In this document: positions 6,225 to 8,461 of the stretch, piece by piece | How positions within the stretch are numbered: position 1 is the stretch's first letter | Layout of the letters: the number at the start of each line of letters is the position of its first letter | NCBI GenBank assembly: GCA_020252385.1 | Contig: JADCDC010000290.1 | Location: forward strand, 1-8,461 | Origin: Aestuariivirga sp. | GTDB lineage: Bacteria; Pseudomonadota; Alphaproteobacteria; Rhizobiales; Aestuariivirgaceae | Direction of reading: 5' to 3' | DNA: 8,461 bases | Translations under genes and position numbers: made by a program | The notes under the pieces: generated by a model | What the model was told of the DNA's origin: nothing | Seen by the model: only the letters and a program-made list of their open reading frames with translations | Databases searched by the model: none

Positions 6225-7315
6225 TGTATGTGGCCGTCAAGGGCGGCGAGCAGGCCATCGATGCCGCGCACCGGCTGCTCGCGGAGGAGCGGCGGGGCGA
6301 TCGCAGCGTGCCCTCCCTCACCCTCGCGCAGATCGCCGAACAGCTTACCCTGGCGGTGGACCGGGTGATGAACGAAGGTTCTCTCCATGACCGCGAGCTC
6401 GCCGCGCTCGCCATCCAGCAGGCGCGGGGCGATCTCATCGAGGCCATCTTCCTCATCCGTGCGGCGCGCACCACGCTGCCGCGCTTCGGCTATTCCGAAC
6501 CGCTGGAGACACGGCGCATGCGCGTGAAGCGGCGCGTGTCGGCGGCCTTCAAGGACATTCCGGGCGGCCAGATCCTTGGCCCCACCTTCGACTACACGCA
6601 TCGCCTGCTCGACTTCTCGCTGGCGGCGGGGCTGGAGCCGCCGGAGGCCGCCGTGGCGCCCACGGGCCTCAGCACCGACATGCCGCGCGTGCTCGAGCTT
6701 CTGGATTCCGAGGGCCTGATCGAGAAGCCCTCGCAGGAGCAGGGCGAGCCCGGCGACCTCACCCAGGACCCGTTGAGCTTTCCGGCGGACCGCGACCTGA
6801 GGCTCCAGAACCTGGCGCGCGGCGACGAAGGGTTCCTGCTGTCGCTCGCCTATTCCACCCAGCGCGGCTATGGCCGCACCCATCCCTTCGCCGGCGAGAT
6901 CCGTGTCGGCATGGTGGAGGTGAGCTTCACGCCGGAGGAACTGGGCTTTGCGATCGTGATCGGCGAGATCACCGTCACCGAGTGCGAGATGATCAACCAG
7001 TTCAAGGGCTCGGCAATGGTGAAGCCGCAGTTCACCCGCGGCTATGGCCTGTGCTTCGGCCAGTCCGAACGCAAGGCCATGTCGATGGCGCTGGTCGACC
7101 GCTCGTTGCGCTCGGGAGAGTTGGGCGAGGAGCGCATAGCCCCCGCCCAGGATGAGGAATTCGTGCTGTCGCACTCTGACAATGTGCAGGCCACGGGCTT
7201 CGTCGAGCATCTGAAGCTCCCGCACTACGTCGACTTCCAGTCGGAACTCGTCATGCTCCGCCGCATGCGCGCGGAGGCCTCGGGCGATGGCCAGACCCTG
7301 AAGGCAGCCGAATGA
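6224..7315 (+). CDS. phnI: C-P lyase core subunit PhnI (ATP nucleosidase / phosphonate ribosyl-triphosphate synthase)
   Basis: Catalytic subunit that displaces adenine from ATP with the phosphonate, forming alpha-D-ribose-1-methylphosphonate-5-triphosphate when methylphosphonate is the substrate; alone the E. coli enzyme acts as a purine nucleosidase. The protein has 363 residues (E. coli 354). Conserved blocks: Met1-Tyr-Val-Ala-Val-Lys-Gly-Gly, Gly-Tyr-Gly-Arg-Thr-His-Pro-Phe near 215-222, Phe-Gly-Gln-Ser-Glu-Arg-Lys-Ala at 278-285, and His317-Ser-Asp-Asn leading to His329-X4-His334. That last pair matches the two histidines reported to hold zinc at the PhnI-PhnJ interface in E. coli (His328 and His333), shifted by one. 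The start is secure: AGGAGA at 6211-6216 with a seven-base spacer, and the ATG shares one base with the phnH stop. A short acidic, Gln/Gly-rich loop at about 169-182 may be a local insertion. Confidence 0.97.
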   Translation: MYVAVKGGEQAIDAAHRLLAEERRGDRSVPSLTLAQIAEQLTLAVDRVMNEGSLHDRELAALAIQQARGDLIEAIFLIRAARTTLPRFGYSEPLETRRMRVKRRVSAAFKDIPGGQILGPTFDYTHRLLDFSLAAGLEPPEAAVAPTGLSTDMPRVLELLDSEGLIEKPSQEQGEPGDLTQDPLSFPADRDLRLQNLARGDEGFLLSLAYSTQRGYGRTHPFAGEIRVGMVEVSFTPEELGFAIVIGEITVTECEMINQFKGSAMVKPQFTRGYGLCFGQSERKAMSMALVDRSLRSGELGEERIAPAQDEEFVLSHSDNVQATGFVEHLKLPHYVDFQSELVMLRRMRAEASGDGQTLKAAE

Positions 7316-8148
7316 ACGCGCCCGCCTACAACTTCGCCTACCTCAACGAGCAGACGAAGCGGATGATCCGCCGCGCGATCCTGAAGGCCATTGCGGTGCC
7401 GGGCTATCAGGTGCCCTTCGCCAGCCGCGAGATGCCCATGCCCTATGGCTGGGGCACCGGCGGCGTTCAGGTCACGGCCTCCGTGCTGACGCCGGATGAT
7501 CGCCTCAAGGTCATCGACCAGGGGGCGGATGACACGACGAATGCCGTATCGATCCGCAAGTTCTTCGTGAAGACGGCAGGCGTTGCCACCACCGAGCGGA
7601 CGGAGGAGGCGACCATCATCCAGACGCGCCACCGGATTCCCGAAACGCCGCTGACCGCGGACCAGATCCTCGTCTTCCAGGTGCCGATCCCGGAGCCGCT
7701 TCGCTTCCTCGAGCCGCGCGAAACCGAGACCCGCAAGATGCATGCGCTCGAGGAATATGGCGTGATGCATGTGAAGCTCTATGAGGACATCGCGCAATTC
7801 GGCGAGATCGCCACGACCTATGCCTATCCGGCGAAGGTTGCCGACCGATATGTCTTCGATCCCTCGCCGATCCCCAAGTTCGACAACCCGAAGCTCGACG
7901 ATTGCCCGGCGCTGCAGCTGTTCGGCGCTGGCCGCGAGAAGCGCATCTATGCGATTCCGCCCCATACGAAGGTGAAGAGTCTCGACTTCGAGGATCATCC
8001 CTTCGAGGTGCAGCGCTGGAACGAGCCCTGCGCGCTTTGCGGCTCACGCACCAGCTTCCTCGACGAGATCGTGATCGACGACAAGGGCGCGCGCATGTTC
8101 GTTTGCTCGGACACGGACTTCTGCGCCAAGCAAAGGGACGGAAGATGA
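7312..8148 (+). CDS. phnJ: C-P lyase PhnJ, radical-SAM enzyme
   Basis: The C-P bond-breaking subunit: a radical S-adenosylmethionine enzyme that converts ribose-1-phosphonate-5-phosphate to the 1,2-cyclic phosphate, releasing the alkane (methane from methylphosphonate). The protein has 278 residues (E. coli 281). Cysteines 240, 243 and 265 (C-X2-C-X21-C) match the non-canonical 4Fe-4S ligands Cys241, 244 and 266 of E. coli, and Cys271 matches the proposed thiyl-radical Cys272, all offset by one. Gly31 in the Pro-Gly-Tyr-Gln-Val-Pro-Phe motif corresponds to the glycyl-radical Gly32. A Gly/Pro-rich stretch at about 42-51 follows. All residues needed for activity are therefore present. The start overlaps phnI by 4 bases (ATGA), with GAAGG at 7300-7304 as ribosome binding site; the end overlaps phnK by 4 bases. 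Confidence 0.98.
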   Translation: MNAPAYNFAYLNEQTKRMIRRAILKAIAVPGYQVPFASREMPMPYGWGTGGVQVTASVLTPDDRLKVIDQGADDTTNAVSIRKFFVKTAGVATTERTEEATIIQTRHRIPETPLTADQILVFQVPIPEPLRFLEPRETETRKMHALEEYGVMHVKLYEDIAQFGEIATTYAYPAKVADRYVFDPSPIPKFDNPKLDDCPALQLFGAGREKRIYAIPPHTKVKSLDFEDHPFEVQRWNEPCALCGSRTSFLDEIVIDDKGARMFVCSDTDFCAKQRDGR

Positions 8149-8461
8149 CGCCGCTCCTCTCGGCAAGGGACGTTAGCAAGTTCTACGGCGCGCGTGCGGG
8201 CTGCAGGGACGTGTCCTTCGATCTCTTCCCGGGCGAGGTGCTGGCGATCGTGGGCGAGTCGGGCTCGGGCAAGACGACGCTGCTCCGCTGCCTGTCGGGC
8301 CATCTGCCGGCGAGTTCCGGCAAGGTGTTCTATGCCATGCGCGACGGGCGGCAATGTGCGCTCGATGAGATGAGCGAGGCCGAGCGGCGCCTCCTCATGC
8401 GCACCGACTGGGGCTTCGTGCATCAGGATGCCCGCGATGGGCTTCGCATGGGTGTGTCTGC
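8145..8461 (+). CDS. phnK: C-P lyase-associated ABC ATPase PhnK (3' end missing)
   Basis: ATP-binding-cassette protein that docks on the PhnJ face of the core complex; it is not a normal importer ATPase. The 105 visible residues are about 40% of the usual 250. The Walker A motif is Gly-Glu-Ser-Gly-Ser-Gly-Lys-Thr-Thr at 37-45. The Q-loop lies in a Trp-Gly-Phe-Val-His-Gln segment (89-94) followed by Asp-Ala-Arg-Asp-Gly-Leu-Arg, a sequence typical of PhnK rather than of PhnL or PhnC. The ABC signature, Walker B and H-loop are beyond the window. The start ATG overlaps the phnJ stop by four bases (ATGA), with AAGGGA at 8133-8138 as ribosome binding site. The frame has no stop before the right edge. 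Confidence 0.95.
   Translation, partial: MTPLLSARDVSKFYGARAGCRDVSFDLFPGEVLAIVGESGSGKTTLLRCLSGHLPASSGKVFYAMRDGRQCALDEMSEAERRLLMRTDWGFVHQDARDGLRMGVS

Noticed and set aside
5867..7225. Long minus-strand open frame (about 450 codons) opposite phnH/phnI
   Set aside because: It lies opposite well-conserved phn genes, and its product is rich in His, Arg, Glu, Gln and Ala, as expected from the mirrored frame of GC-rich coding DNA. No domain or ribosome binding site was recognised.

Overview
The window is GC-rich coding DNA with genes on the plus strand only and almost no intergenic space. Gene content, codon use and the style of the phosphonate cluster suggest an alphaproteobacterium, most likely of the Hyphomicrobiales (rhizobial) type. 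That placement is inferred from family resemblance; genus cannot be given. Both window edges cut through genes.

Left block (1-4448): three closely packed genes. The first is the 3' part of an SLC13/DASS-type permease with two cytosolic RCK_C (TrkA-C) domains. Two bases later comes a full-length AbgT-family transporter, and seven bases after that a membrane protein whose N-terminal half is a repeated, probably beta-helical domain. The spacing suggests one transcription unit. Substrates are not readable from sequence, and the role of the third gene is unknown.

Right block (4522 to the right edge): the head of a carbon-phosphorus (C-P) lyase operon. The order is a left-handed beta-helix (hexapeptide) acyltransferase of the phosphonate-associated family, then phnG, phnH, phnI, phnJ and the start of phnK. 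From phnG onward the genes overlap by 8, 1, 4 and 4 bases, the pattern of a translationally coupled operon. PhnG, PhnH, PhnI and PhnJ form the core complex: PhnI (helped by PhnG, PhnH and, elsewhere, PhnL) attaches the phosphonate to the ribose of ATP. After PhnM (not in the window) releases pyrophosphate, the radical-SAM enzyme PhnJ breaks the C-P bond. PhnK is an ABC-type ATPase that docks on the core. PhnI and PhnJ keep the residues expected for activity.

Regulation: the only real intergenic gap is 73 bases (4449-4521), between the two blocks. It carries a PhoB-box-like direct repeat with the correct 11-base period. A second such match lies just before phnG, next to an 8-base inverted repeat that brackets the phnG ribosome binding site and start codon. 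These are candidates only. No RNA genes, insertion sequences, CRISPR arrays or convincing terminators were seen. The C-P lyase operon is a known system. The least explained item is the repeat-plus-membrane protein at 2889-4448.
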